Shown here piece after piece: positions 7,669-15,625 of a stretch of 33,060 nt of DNA. The stretch comes from Xenococcaceae cyanobacterium MO_167.B27. Its GTDB lineage: Bacteria > Cyanobacteriota > Cyanobacteriia > Cyanobacteriales > Xenococcaceae. The stretch covers positions 1 through 33,060 of the forward strand of contig JASJCP010000045.1 in NCBI GenBank assembly GCA_030065935.1. The letters are read 5' to 3'. Position 1 is the stretch's first letter. Each line of letters opens with the position of its first letter. The position numbers were made by a program, and so were the translations under genes. The notes beneath the pieces are model-generated. The model ran no database searches, was not told the DNA's origin, and was given only the letters and a program-made list of their open reading frames with translations.

Positions 7669-8511
7669 TTGTGGAAAAGATTTAGCTTGACAGTTTTAGG
7701 ATTATTGATAACTACCTATTTAGGATTATGTTTATTATTACGTTGGGGACAGACAAGATTAATATTTCATCCTTCTCCTGTGATTGGTACTACTCCAGCA
7801 GATTTTGATTTAGCCTATGAGGAAGTATGGCTTCCTGTTTCTACTGGTAAAATTCATGGGTGGTGGATAGCTGCATCTGAAACTGAAGCCCCAGTTTTGT
7901 TATATCTTCATGGTAATGGTAGCAATAATGGGGATACGGTAAGTCTTGCTAGACGGTTTTCTCAACTAGGATTTTCGGTATTGTTAATTGATTATCGTGG
8001 TTATGGGTACAGCGATCGATCTTTTCCCGATGAAGCTAAAGTTTATGAAGATGCAGAAGCAGCATGGAAATATCTAATTAACGAGGGAGGAATTGAACCA
8101 CAAAACCTCTTCATTTATGGTCATTCTTTGGGGGGTGCTATAGCAATAGAAATGGCGGTTAGACATCCTGAAATTGCTGGTTTAATTGTAGAAGGAACTT
8201 TTACTTCCATCAAAGCAATGGCAAATGTCATAGGCTATAGTCGTTGGTTTCCTCTTAAATTCATAATTACCCAGAAGTTTGACTCCATTGAGAAAATTCC
8301 AGATATTCAGACACCTATTTTGTTGATTCACGGTACAGAAGATGAAGTTGTACCGACTTTTATGAGCAAAGAATTGTATAATGCTGCATCATCCTCTAAA
8401 CAATTGTATTTAGTTTCTGGGGCTGGACATAATAACGTAGCAAAGATCGGAGGAGAAACTTATCTTAAAACTATCTTACATTTTGTTAAATCAGTATCTA
8501 GTGCAAAATAA
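7669..8511 (+). CDS. Membrane-anchored alpha/beta hydrolase
   Basis: This 280-residue serine hydrolase has one N-terminal membrane anchor (about residues 7-25). The catalytic triad is readable: Ser153 in GHSLGG (151-156), Asp225 in GTEDEVVP and His254 in GAGHNN. The oxyanion segment is HGNG (81-84). The start is TTG 7669 (MWKRFS); no ATG precedes the anchor, so the rare start is accepted. It resembles the BEM46/YqkD-like group. The substrate, probably an ester or lipid, is unknown. Confidence 0.85.
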   Translation: MWKRFSLTVLGLLITTYLGLCLLLRWGQTRLIFHPSPVIGTTPADFDLAYEEVWLPVSTGKIHGWWIAASETEAPVLLYLHGNGSNNGDTVSLARRFSQLGFSVLLIDYRGYGYSDRSFPDEAKVYEDAEAAWKYLINEGGIEPQNLFIYGHSLGGAIAIEMAVRHPEIAGLIVEGTFTSIKAMANVIGYSRWFPLKFIITQKFDSIEKIPDIQTPILLIHGTEDEVVPTFMSKELYNAASSSKQLYLVSGAGHNNVAKIGGETYLKTILHFVKSVSSAK

Positions 8512-8582
8512 CATCCTGTTAGAAATTTTTGATAAACCAAGTATTAGAGGCGCGCATTCTTCTCACCGTCAACATTTGTATG

Positions 8583-8597
8583 GCGGGAGTCTCCTGC
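8583..8597 (+). repeat. Short hairpin just before the DUF3685 start
   Basis: GCGGGAG (8583-8589) and CTCCTGC (8591-8597) pair over 7 bp with one wobble, ending 10 bases before ATG 8608. It could hide the translation start, or be a dispersed palindrome. No ribosome site is seen. Confidence 0.35.
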
Positions 8598-8607
8598 GCG
8601 AAGACTG

Positions 8608-10281
8608 ATGACTACCAATAAGATCGAGTTATTTCTTGTTGATCGGGATCCGATTTTCCGTCTCGGTTTATCTGTAGCTTTAAAAGCTTTTCCAGATTTG
8701 GTAATTATTTCCCAGGAAGATACAGCGATGGCAACTCTAGGTCAACTGGCGCAGGGAATAATACCTGATATTCTAGTAATAGAAATGGATTCGGTGGAGT
8801 TTAAAAATAAAAATTTTAATGGTCAGGAATTTTGTAAAATATTAAGAGAAGCTTATCCTAAATTACCAGTATTTTTATTGGCTTCTAGTTTAAATTATCA
8901 AGAATTAAATATTTTAAGAAACTTAGGTGTTAGGGGTTATATCTCTAAAGGAAGTTCTATTGAAACTATAGTTTATGCTTTAAGACAAGTTGCAAAAGGT
9001 GAATATTATTGGCTAATTGATGATAACTTTAGTGATGACTCTGGATGGGTTAAAAACACTATATCTCATATTATTCAATCGGGCAAACAACAAATAGATT
9101 TAGATATTACTAAGATTACCAATCAATTAAAAAATAATAATTTATCTTTAATCAATAAAATTTTATTGTCGGGGAAAAAACGAGAATTAAATGTTGCGCG
9201 TTGGCTAGTAAATCAAATTGCTCAAGACCAAAATACTTTGATTAGTAATCAAGAGCCAGCAACACCAAGATTACCAAATAATAACCAAAATAAATCTTAT
9301 TTTCCTGATAAGTTAATGTTAGCCGTAGTTGATAATGGTAGAATTGCTGCTAAAGTTTTCAATCAAGTTATTGCCAAAATTAGTTTAGGAATAGTTAATA
9401 AGACAGATTTTTTTTTAGAAATTGATATTTTACAACCAGCAAAAAAACAAGAGCTACTTTATCTAATTTTAGATGGTTTAGGAAAAATAGTAGAATCAAT
9501 ATCTATTGAAACTGAGATAAATTCTGATTATTATTTACAAGAGCTATGGCAACAATGTACCTTTGATTTCTTTTTTAATAACGCTCCACAAAAGATTTTC
9601 ATTGATGAAAGAAAATTTAGAGTATTATTGGAACAAGAAATTGATAATATTCAAAAAACTATCCTATCCCAGATTTATTTAGTAGAAGATGTAGTTAATT
9701 ATCTGGGTAAAGAAAAACCAATGTATATTGATAATGTTTTATATCGAAACGAATCTCCAGAGGCGATCAATAGGGCAATAATTTTAGTGGAGAATATCTT
9801 AATTAATCTGGCTAATGGAGTGATGCAAGTAATTTTAAATAATTTTGCTGATTGGGAAACATTTAAGTATCATCTATATGATTCTTCTTACCGAAGTACC
9901 AGGGAAATTGCAAGATTTCGTAATGAACTATCTTGGCGATATCGGCAAGACATATATTGGGAGCATCCTCGAAATATTTTTGAAAGTCGTTACCGATTTT
10001 TTATTTTAAGGGATGGGACAATTGAAACTTTATATCTCTATGCTCCAAGAACTGAAGAACTTTATCAATTACAAGGATTACCTTGGTTCACAACTATAAT
10101 GCTGGAAGTTCGAGATGCCATCGCCCCTAGATTAACCTCAGTTTTCGGTTTGGTTGGTAGTGGTTTTGTTTTTGTACTGACTCAGGTAATTGGTAAAGGT
10201 CTTGGTCTGATCGCAAGAGGCATTTTACAAGGTGTTGGTAGTACCTTACAAGATGTCCGCAAAAGTAAAAGAGAAAAGTAA
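8608..10281 (+). CDS. DUF3685 protein with degenerate response-regulator receiver domain
   Basis: A 557-residue protein with an N-terminal CheY-like domain (about 5-130) and a long cyanobacterium-specific C-terminal region recognised as DUF3685, with a hydrophobic segment near 505-535. In the receiver, Asp12 of the acidic pocket, Ser93 and Lys114 (GYISKG) align with conserved positions. The phosphoacceptor, placed by the PDILVIE strand, is Glu59, not Asp; Asp61 follows two residues later. It is likely not regulated by ordinary phosphorylation, although this depends on a by-eye alignment. No DNA-binding domain is evident. Function unknown; membrane association is inferred from the C-terminal hydrophobic stretch. 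Confidence 0.8.
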   Translation: MTTNKIELFLVDRDPIFRLGLSVALKAFPDLVIISQEDTAMATLGQLAQGIIPDILVIEMDSVEFKNKNFNGQEFCKILREAYPKLPVFLLASSLNYQELNILRNLGVRGYISKGSSIETIVYALRQVAKGEYYWLIDDNFSDDSGWVKNTISHIIQSGKQQIDLDITKITNQLKNNNLSLINKILLSGKKRELNVARWLVNQIAQDQNTLISNQEPATPRLPNNNQNKSYFPDKLMLAVVDNGRIAAKVFNQVIAKISLGIVNKTDFFLEIDILQPAKKQELLYLILDGLGKIVESISIETEINSDYYLQELWQQCTFDFFFNNAPQKIFIDERKFRVLLEQEIDNIQKTILSQIYLVEDVVNYLGKEKPMYIDNVLYRNESPEAINRAIILVENILINLANGVMQVILNNFADWETFKYHLYDSSYRSTREIARFRNELSWRYRQDIYWEHPRNIFESRYRFFILRDGTIETLYLYAPRTEELYQLQGLPWFTTIMLEVRDAIAPRLTSVFGLVGSGFVFVLTQVIGKGLGLIARGILQGVGSTLQDVRKSKREK

Positions 10282-10349
10282 ACAAATGGATGAGGAGTCA
10301 AGGATGAGGAGTCAGGAAAGGATGAGGGGTTATTTTTGAAATTGGTTTT

Positions 10350-10399
10350 AGTCCTCTTGAGAGGACTTTTCTGTATCAGCCAAGAAATTTATTTCTTGG
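10350..10399. terminator. Two hairpins between convergent genes, probable terminator
   Basis: AGTCCTC (10350-10356) and GAGGACT (10361-10367) form a perfect 7-bp stem with a TTGA loop and end in TTTT. Next, CCAAGAAAT (10380-10388) and ATTTCTTGG (10391-10399) form a 9-bp stem. They lie between the DUF3685 gene (plus) and the HtrA gene (minus), where termination of both would be expected. Confidence 0.6.
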
Positions 10400-10505
10400 T
10401 GATGTATCCTGTTGGTGCAAGATATGAGGTAAGTAAAGAGATAAGCAGTAAGGAAAATCTTTTCCTCATCCCGAGCAGGGGGAACTCTCTGGTCACAGTT
10501 TTAGA

Positions 10506-11708
10506 TCAAACAGGAAGTATTCCCACTTCTACTGTTACTTCTACAGTGCGATTATCCCGTAACAATTCTAGAGATAGTTTCTCTCCTGGTGGGGTTTTTT
10601 CCACTATTTTTTGTATCTGATCGGCAGTAGTAACCTCTTGATTGGCGATCGCCTTAACCACATCTCCACCTCGTAATCCTGCTCTAGCTGCGGGGGAGTT
10701 CGGTACTACTTCAACAATTAACACTCCTGTTTCAGTTTGCAGATTGATATTTTGTCTGTCTTGGAGTTGTTGTTTAATTTCAGGAGTTAGGGATACCATC
10801 CGAATACCCAAGAAGGAATGATCTACTCTACCTTTAGCAATGAGTTGTTCCGCAATATTCCTTGCAGTATTAATGGGAATAGCAAAGCCCAAGCCTTGAG
10901 CGTTTTTAATGATAGCAGTGTTAATGCCGATTACTTCTCCTTTGGCATTTAGTAGAGGACCTCCAGAGTTACCAGGGTTGATAGCTGCATCAGTTTGGAT
11001 AAAGTCAATCCGTTTATCTCCGACTCCAATTTGGGAACTATTGCGATTTGTAGCACTAATAATTCCTGTGGTAACGGTGTTATCTAGACCGAGAGGATTA
11101 CCGATTGCGATCGCCCATTCTCCAATCTGTAAAGCATCAGAATCAGCAAAAGTTACTGTAGGTAGAGATTCTGAGTCAATTTTCACTACTGCTATATCAG
11201 TCATCTTATCTTCACCCATCACCGTTCCTTCTAGGGTGCGACCATCTTTAAGGGTGACAGTGACTCTGTCTGCGCCATCTACTACATGAGCATTGGTGAG
11301 AATCAGACCATCGGAACTCAGAATAAAACCAGAACCAGTACCCCTTTGCACCTGTTTATTGGGGATATTAGGTATTTGAGAGCCAAAAAAACGACGGAAG
11401 AAAGGATCGTTAAAGGCTTCTGGTAATCTAGTTTCTACTGTACGAGAAGCGTTAATTCTAACTACTGTTGCTCCTACTTGATTAACTACATTAGTAACAA
11501 AGTTTTGGGGAACAAAAGCTAGAGTATCATCTGATATAGCTGTTTGCTGCTTCAAAATTCCCCTCTCAGGAGTGTTAGCGAGAATTTCAGAATTGTTAAC
11601 TAGATAATTTCCTCCTAAAGCCATTCCTCCACCGAGCAAAATTAGTGATAGAGAAGTACTGGCTTTTTTCCATCTTGAAGATTTTTGCTTTGACTGTGAA
11701 GAAACCAT
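10506..11708 (-). CDS. HtrA/Deg-type serine protease with one PDZ domain
   Basis: This 400-residue exported protease is predicted to act in the periplasm or thylakoid lumen on misfolded proteins. It has a basic N-terminus and hydrophobic stretch (about 18-36), a signal or anchor. The trypsin-fold domain has the triad His141 (TNAHVV), Asp171 (TDIAVV) and Ser248 (GNSGGP). A single PDZ domain occupies about 300-395 (GVLIVEVVPNSPAARAGLRGGD). Size and layout fit the cyanobacterial HhoA/HhoB/HtrA trio; which paralogue cannot be decided here. It converges with the DUF3685 gene and diverges from sppA, another membrane protease. Confidence 0.93.
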   Translation of the reverse strand: MVSSQSKQKSSRWKKASTSLSLILLGGGMALGGNYLVNNSEILANTPERGILKQQTAISDDTLAFVPQNFVTNVVNQVGATVVRINASRTVETRLPEAFNDPFFRRFFGSQIPNIPNKQVQRGTGSGFILSSDGLILTNAHVVDGADRVTVTLKDGRTLEGTVMGEDKMTDIAVVKIDSESLPTVTFADSDALQIGEWAIAIGNPLGLDNTVTTGIISATNRNSSQIGVGDKRIDFIQTDAAINPGNSGGPLLNAKGEVIGINTAIIKNAQGLGFAIPINTARNIAEQLIAKGRVDHSFLGIRMVSLTPEIKQQLQDRQNINLQTETGVLIVEVVPNSPAARAGLRGGDVVKAIANQEVTTADQIQKIVEKTPPGEKLSLELLRDNRTVEVTVEVGILPV

Positions 11709-11900
11709 AGTTTTTATTAATTAGTTACTGTATTTATATAATTACAATAATTTTATTTTAGGAAAAGTCAGCCTAGATAAGTCTGAAGGAGCTTTGAGTG
11801 AAGTCGTATCTTGGGCTGACACTATTTAGTTTAAAAAAATAATGTGACTTTTCTATGACAATTAGATGAAATTGTTATGACAATCAGAACTTTAACTAGA

Positions 11901-11942
11901 GTCGAAGGTACTGCGTCGTTAGACGATGAAGCCTGCTTCGAC
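11901..11942. repeat. Dispersed hairpin, copy 1
   Basis: It starts GTCGAAGGTACT and ends CTTCGAC; the outer 7 bases GTCGAAG/CTTCGAC pair perfectly, and TCGT/ACGA pair in the middle. The first 12 bases equal those of the hairpin at 14481-14521. Here the inner arms have diverged. Confidence 0.6.
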
Positions 11943-11969
11943 TTAGTCAGAATTAACCCCTTAATGTTA

Positions 11970-11997
11970 TTGATACCCAACTTCAGGGCATTATAAA
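11970..11997 (+). promoter_or_regulatory. Candidate sppA promoter
   Basis: TTGATA (11970-11975), a 16-base spacer and TATAAA (11992-11997) match the sigma70 pattern. The transcript would begin near 12004, leaving a leader of about 57 bases before sppA. Confidence 0.45.
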
Positions 11998-12060
11998 GCT
12001 AGTGACAATAAAACAACTTATTCCGTTAAACTTTACTTAAGTTCAAATAACTTACATTAA

Positions 12061-13854
12061 ATGGGTCAATTTCTTAAGCAAACTTTTGCCAGTATTATAG
12101 GTACCATCGCAGCACTGTTAATCTTAGTAACAGCAGGAGCAAGCGGTCTAGTATTTCTGTTAATTAATACTGTATCTTCTTCCCAAGAAGCACAAATTAA
12201 AGATCAATCGATACTAGTCTTTGATCTCTCCACTCAGATTCGTGATTCTCAAACTCCTAGAAGCATTCAACAAGTGTTAGCGGGGCAAACTCAAAACACA
12301 ATTCCTTTGCGCCAAGTTCTAGACTCTATTGATGCTGCTGCGAAAGACGATCGCATTGTGGGTTTATTTATCGATGGAAGCAAAGGAGAAGCAGGAAGTG
12401 GTTATGCCACAATGGCAGAAGTGCGCCAAGCTTTAGATAAATTTCGTGCTACAGGCAAAACAATTATTGCTTATGATGTCAACTGGAGTGAAAGGGAATA
12501 TTATTTGGCTTCAATAGCAGATCGAATCTTACTCAATCCTATGGGTATGATTGAATTTAATGGGATAAGTTCTCGACAGATGTTTCTGAAAGGAGCTTTA
12601 GAAAAATATGGGATTGGGGTACAAGTAGTTCGAGTGGGGGATTATAAATCTGCGGTTGAACCCTACACCAGACAGAGTTTGAGTCCGGAAAATCGTCAAC
12701 AAACTCAAGCTTTACTAACGGATGTGTGGCAAAGATTTCTTTCTACTGTGGGAGAAAGTCGCCAGTTATCCTCTCAAAATTTACAACAAATTGCGGACGA
12801 AAAAGGCTTTATTGAACCACAAGAAGCTGAAAACATCGGTTTAGTTGATGAAATAGCTTATTTTGACCAGGTTACGGCTCAATTACGCGAGTTAACTGGA
12901 GAATCAGATGAAGAAGAATCCTCTGTTAGACAAATTGATTTAAAGACTTACATCACAGAAAGTTCCGCTTTGAATCAAAATAAGAATTCTCGAAATAAAA
13001 TTGCTGTAGTTTATGCAGAAGGTTCGATTGTAGGAGGAAAAGGCAATCTCGAACAGATAGGAAGCGATCGCTTTGCTCAACAATTTCGTCAATTGCGAGA
13101 AGATGACACAGTAAAAGGAATTGTTTTAAGAGTTAATAGTCCTGGTGGTAGTGCTACAGCTTCAGAGATTATTTTACGAGAAATTCTCCTGACCAAGAAA
13201 GAAAAGCCTGTAGTAGTTTCTATGGGTAATGTTGCTGCTTCTGGTGGTTATTGGATTTCTGCTGGTGCTGATCGCATTTTTGCTGAGGAGAACACCATTA
13301 CTGGTTCAATTGGTGTTTTTGGTTTATTACCTAATTTTCAAGAAATAGGCAATAATAACGGAATAACTTGGGATGTGGTCAAAACAGGGAAATTATCTGA
13401 TATAGACTCTCCTTATCGTCCCAAAAATGACCAAGAGCTAGCTATTTATCAAAAATCAGTAGCGCAAGTGTATCGTCTTTTCCTTAATAAAGTGGCTGAG
13501 TATCGCAATCTTCCACAGAAAAGAGTTCAAGAAATTGCTCAGGGAAGAGTATGGTTAGGGAAAAAAGCTGTCAAAATAGGTTTAGTTGATCAGATTGGCG
13601 GTTTAGAATCAGCGATCGCTTATGTGGTAGAACAGACAGAATTAGAAACAGATTGGCAAATTAAAGAGTATCCCGAACAACGTAATTGGGAAGATGAAAT
13701 TATTGAACGCTTTGTAGCAGAAGAAGCTGTGCAACCCAACGATCTTGTTACTCTTGAGCTACTTAAACTTAAAGAAGAATTAGCTGTATTTCAAACTTTT
13801 AACGATCCTTTAGCTATTTATGCTCGAATGCCATATAACTTTGTCATTGACTAG
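12061..13854 (+). CDS. sppA: Signal peptide peptidase SppA, long form
   Basis: A 597-residue membrane-anchored protease that degrades leftover signal peptides; in cyanobacteria SppA has also been linked to light acclimation. A single N-terminal membrane segment spans about 11-36. Two tandem ClpP/crotonase-like domains follow. The catalytic dyad is split as in the E. coli 67-kDa type: Lys196 in GDYKSAVEP (first half) and Ser394 in NVAASGGYW (second half). ATG 12061 is the only start that keeps the anchor; no ribosome site is evident. Its last 4 bases overlap the end of the convergent response-regulator gene. Confidence 0.94.
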   Translation: MGQFLKQTFASIIGTIAALLILVTAGASGLVFLLINTVSSSQEAQIKDQSILVFDLSTQIRDSQTPRSIQQVLAGQTQNTIPLRQVLDSIDAAAKDDRIVGLFIDGSKGEAGSGYATMAEVRQALDKFRATGKTIIAYDVNWSEREYYLASIADRILLNPMGMIEFNGISSRQMFLKGALEKYGIGVQVVRVGDYKSAVEPYTRQSLSPENRQQTQALLTDVWQRFLSTVGESRQLSSQNLQQIADEKGFIEPQEAENIGLVDEIAYFDQVTAQLRELTGESDEEESSVRQIDLKTYITESSALNQNKNSRNKIAVVYAEGSIVGGKGNLEQIGSDRFAQQFRQLREDDTVKGIVLRVNSPGGSATASEIILREILLTKKEKPVVVSMGNVAASGGYWISAGADRIFAEENTITGSIGVFGLLPNFQEIGNNNGITWDVVKTGKLSDIDSPYRPKNDQELAIYQKSVAQVYRLFLNKVAEYRNLPQKRVQEIAQGRVWLGKKAVKIGLVDQIGGLESAIAYVVEQTELETDWQIKEYPEQRNWEDEIIERFVAEEAVQPNDLVTLELLKLKEELAVFQTFNDPLAIYARMPYNFVID

Positions 13855-14294
13855 AGAGTAGGAAATATTGAAACCTCTAACCAATTAACCAAGACTTCTA
13901 TAGTTTTTTTATAGTCTGTTAACACCGTAGTTTTAAGCATATAGCTGTTAGCTCCATACTGATAACAGTAGTTTATGTCTGTAGGATCGTCAGAACTGGA
14001 AAGTATGATGATGGGAATCATTTTGAGCATTTGATCTTGCTTGATAATTTTAAGACATTCTTTCCCTCCCATACCTGGTAAGTTGAGGTCTAATAAAATG
14101 GCAACAGGAAAAGGAGTTTTAGATAGTTGTTGATAAGAACCTTGACGATATAAGAAGTCTAAAGCTTCATTGCCATTAGGAGCATGATGAATGGGATATG
14201 TAATTCCAACCTGCTTTAATATTTTGGCTAAAAGTAGAAAATCCGTATCACTATCTTCAACAATCAGTAAAGGTTGGAGTTTTTCACACAACAT
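13851..14294 (-). CDS. Stand-alone response regulator (CheY/Rcp1-like)
   Basis: A 147-residue single-domain receiver. The acidic pocket is Glu13-Asp14 (VEDSDTD), the phosphoacceptor is Asp69 (LLDLNLPGMGG), the switch residue is Ser99 or Ser100 and the conserved lysine is Lys121. The long loop before the phospho-site (residues 51-63) is typical of Rcp1-type partners of phytochrome-like histidine kinases. There is no output domain, so it likely works by phosphotransfer or protein contact. No kinase lies in the window. Its stop overlaps that of sppA by 4 bases on the opposite strand. Confidence 0.92.
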   Translation of the reverse strand: MLCEKLQPLLIVEDSDTDFLLLAKILKQVGITYPIHHAPNGNEALDFLYRQGSYQQLSKTPFPVAILLDLNLPGMGGKECLKIIKQDQMLKMIPIIILSSSDDPTDINYCYQYGANSYMLKTTVLTDYKKTIEVLVNWLEVSIFPTL

Positions 14295-14440
14295 TGAGTT
14301 TAGTCGTACTTATCTAAAAAGTCGACAATAAGTAATTATAAATATTTAGGTAATTCTAGCTATCTTTTACCTAGTTTTAACCAGATTAATTTAATTAATT
14401 TTTAATTTTCGCTTCAGATTAATTTACATAAATGTAAGCT

Positions 14441-14475
14441 CATCCCCGCCCTAAAGGGTCAGGGTTTCCCGTCGC
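14441..14475 (-). repeat. IS200/IS605-like end hairpin, relic C
   Basis: On the minus strand it reads GGGAAACCC (14470-14462), then a short stem including CCCTTTAGGG, then GGGGATG (14447-14441). This is the same architecture as relics A and B. No transposase is nearby. Confidence 0.4.
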
Positions 14476-14480
14476 TTTTG

Positions 14481-14521
14481 GTCGAAGGTACTCCGCCGTA
14501 AAACGACGGAGTACCTTCGAC
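14481..14521. repeat. Dispersed hairpin, copy 2 (19-bp stem)
   Basis: GTCGAAGGTACTCCGCCGT pairs with ACGACGGAGTACCTTCGAC over 19 bp with one mismatch and a 3-base loop. The first 12 bases are shared with the copy at 11901. No T-run follows, so it is not a standard terminator. A non-autonomous palindromic element is likely. Confidence 0.7.
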
Positions 14522-14664
14522 TTCGTGAATTTTCTATTAAGAGATTTACTAAGATCTAGCAAAAATTTAAAGTTTTTTTATAAAAGTTATAAGTAGGTAA
14601 TAGTACAATCACTTACATGATTCTACAAGAATTTTTGCAACCGAAGTAAGTTAACTCTACTAGC

Positions 14665-15408
14665 ATGATTTTAAAAAAAATAAATTTGAATTTTTTACAA
14701 TTAGTTTTATGGTTCTGTATTGCAGGAATATTCACTCTCCAAAATAATCATCGCAACAAGATAATTTCCCAAGCAGAAACCCTCGATTATTTTCAGGAAG
14801 AACAAAGATTAAGGTCTGTACTTAATCTCCAAAAAGTTGTCCCTGATTTGGGATTTAGTAATTTGAAAGCAGATGAACTATTTTTAAGCTTTATTCAGTA
14901 TTTTGGGGATCGACCGGCAAGAGAGCAAACAGGCTATACTTTAACGCCAGAATATTTTTCAGCTATTATTAAGTCTGACCCCCAATTTATTGCAGCTTAT
15001 CCAACTCTTATTAATGCTAATACCATGTATGCGGGTCAACCAGAACAAAGTATTAATTTCATCGAAGAAATTTTAGATTCTACATCTACAAAACCTTCTG
15101 ACGAACTACATCATCTACTATGGTTTTATAAAGCTTGGGATGAATTATTGTTTTTAGGAGATATACCATCCGCACAATATTCTTATAGTCAAGCCAAGTC
15201 CATCCAACAGGAGCAGCCAAACCTACAAAAAAATGTCACAACCAAATATTTCCCCAATACTGAAGCCTTAGAAAAAAGTTCAGATATCATTCAAGCTCAA
15301 ATTCTTGCTTGGTCAACTGTATTACCCCACGTGAAAGATATTAAGACTAAACAAAAAATCTCAGCCAAAATTACTAGTCTTAGATTAGAGCTTACCCAAA
15401 GCCAATAA
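14665..15408 (+). CDS. Exported or anchored TPR-like protein, function unknown
   Basis: A 247-residue protein with an N-terminal hydrophobic segment (about 9-24) behind lysines, a signal or anchor. The rest is helical with alternating patterns such as AAYPTLINANTMYAGQPEQSINFIEEIL and LLWFYKAWDELLFLGDIPSAQYSYSQA, which read like degenerate tetratricopeptide repeats. I recognise it as a conserved cyanobacterial type but have no function for it. It stands alone between the response regulator and the GH57 gene. Confidence 0.75.
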   Translation: MILKKINLNFLQLVLWFCIAGIFTLQNNHRNKIISQAETLDYFQEEQRLRSVLNLQKVVPDLGFSNLKADELFLSFIQYFGDRPAREQTGYTLTPEYFSAIIKSDPQFIAAYPTLINANTMYAGQPEQSINFIEEILDSTSTKPSDELHHLLWFYKAWDELLFLGDIPSAQYSYSQAKSIQQEQPNLQKNVTTKYFPNTEALEKSSDIIQAQILAWSTVLPHVKDIKTKQKISAKITSLRLELTQSQ

Positions 15409-15625
15409 GACATATTACAAAAAAATTACTCTCAAGTTTATGGCTTAATAAAAATACATAAAATCAAATTATTGATAGCGAACATTTGTCATAATGTCCT
15501 AATTTAATTGATATTTTATTAAGATATTTTCGGAAAACTTCAACTATTATTTAGTTGGGCTTAAATGAAAAAGTAATCAATTCTAGCTGTATAGAATTTT
15601 TTTATTAATTTAGGTGTTAAAACTT

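Larger units (their letters stand above)
11709..12060. other. Divergent spacer between the HtrA-type gene and sppA
   Basis: The 352-base spacer holds an imperfect hairpin starting GTCGAAGGTACT (11901-11942) and a sigma70-like promoter for sppA (11970-11997). No gene is seen. The 11709-11890 part is AT-rich with no clear element. Confidence 0.6.
14295..14664. other. 370-base spacer with IS-end relic and hairpin
   Basis: AT-rich and without a gene. It holds a minus-strand IS200/IS605-like end (14441-14475) and, six bases on, a long hairpin (14481-14521). Confidence 0.6.

Noticed and set aside
10336-10620. 94-codon plus-strand frame
   Set aside because: Covers the terminator hairpins and the antisense end of the HtrA gene; hairpins explain the sequence better.
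14347-14360. Match of GGTAATTCTAGCT to the first bases of the window
   Set aside because: Thirteen AT-rich bases with no shared flanks; chance cannot be excluded.
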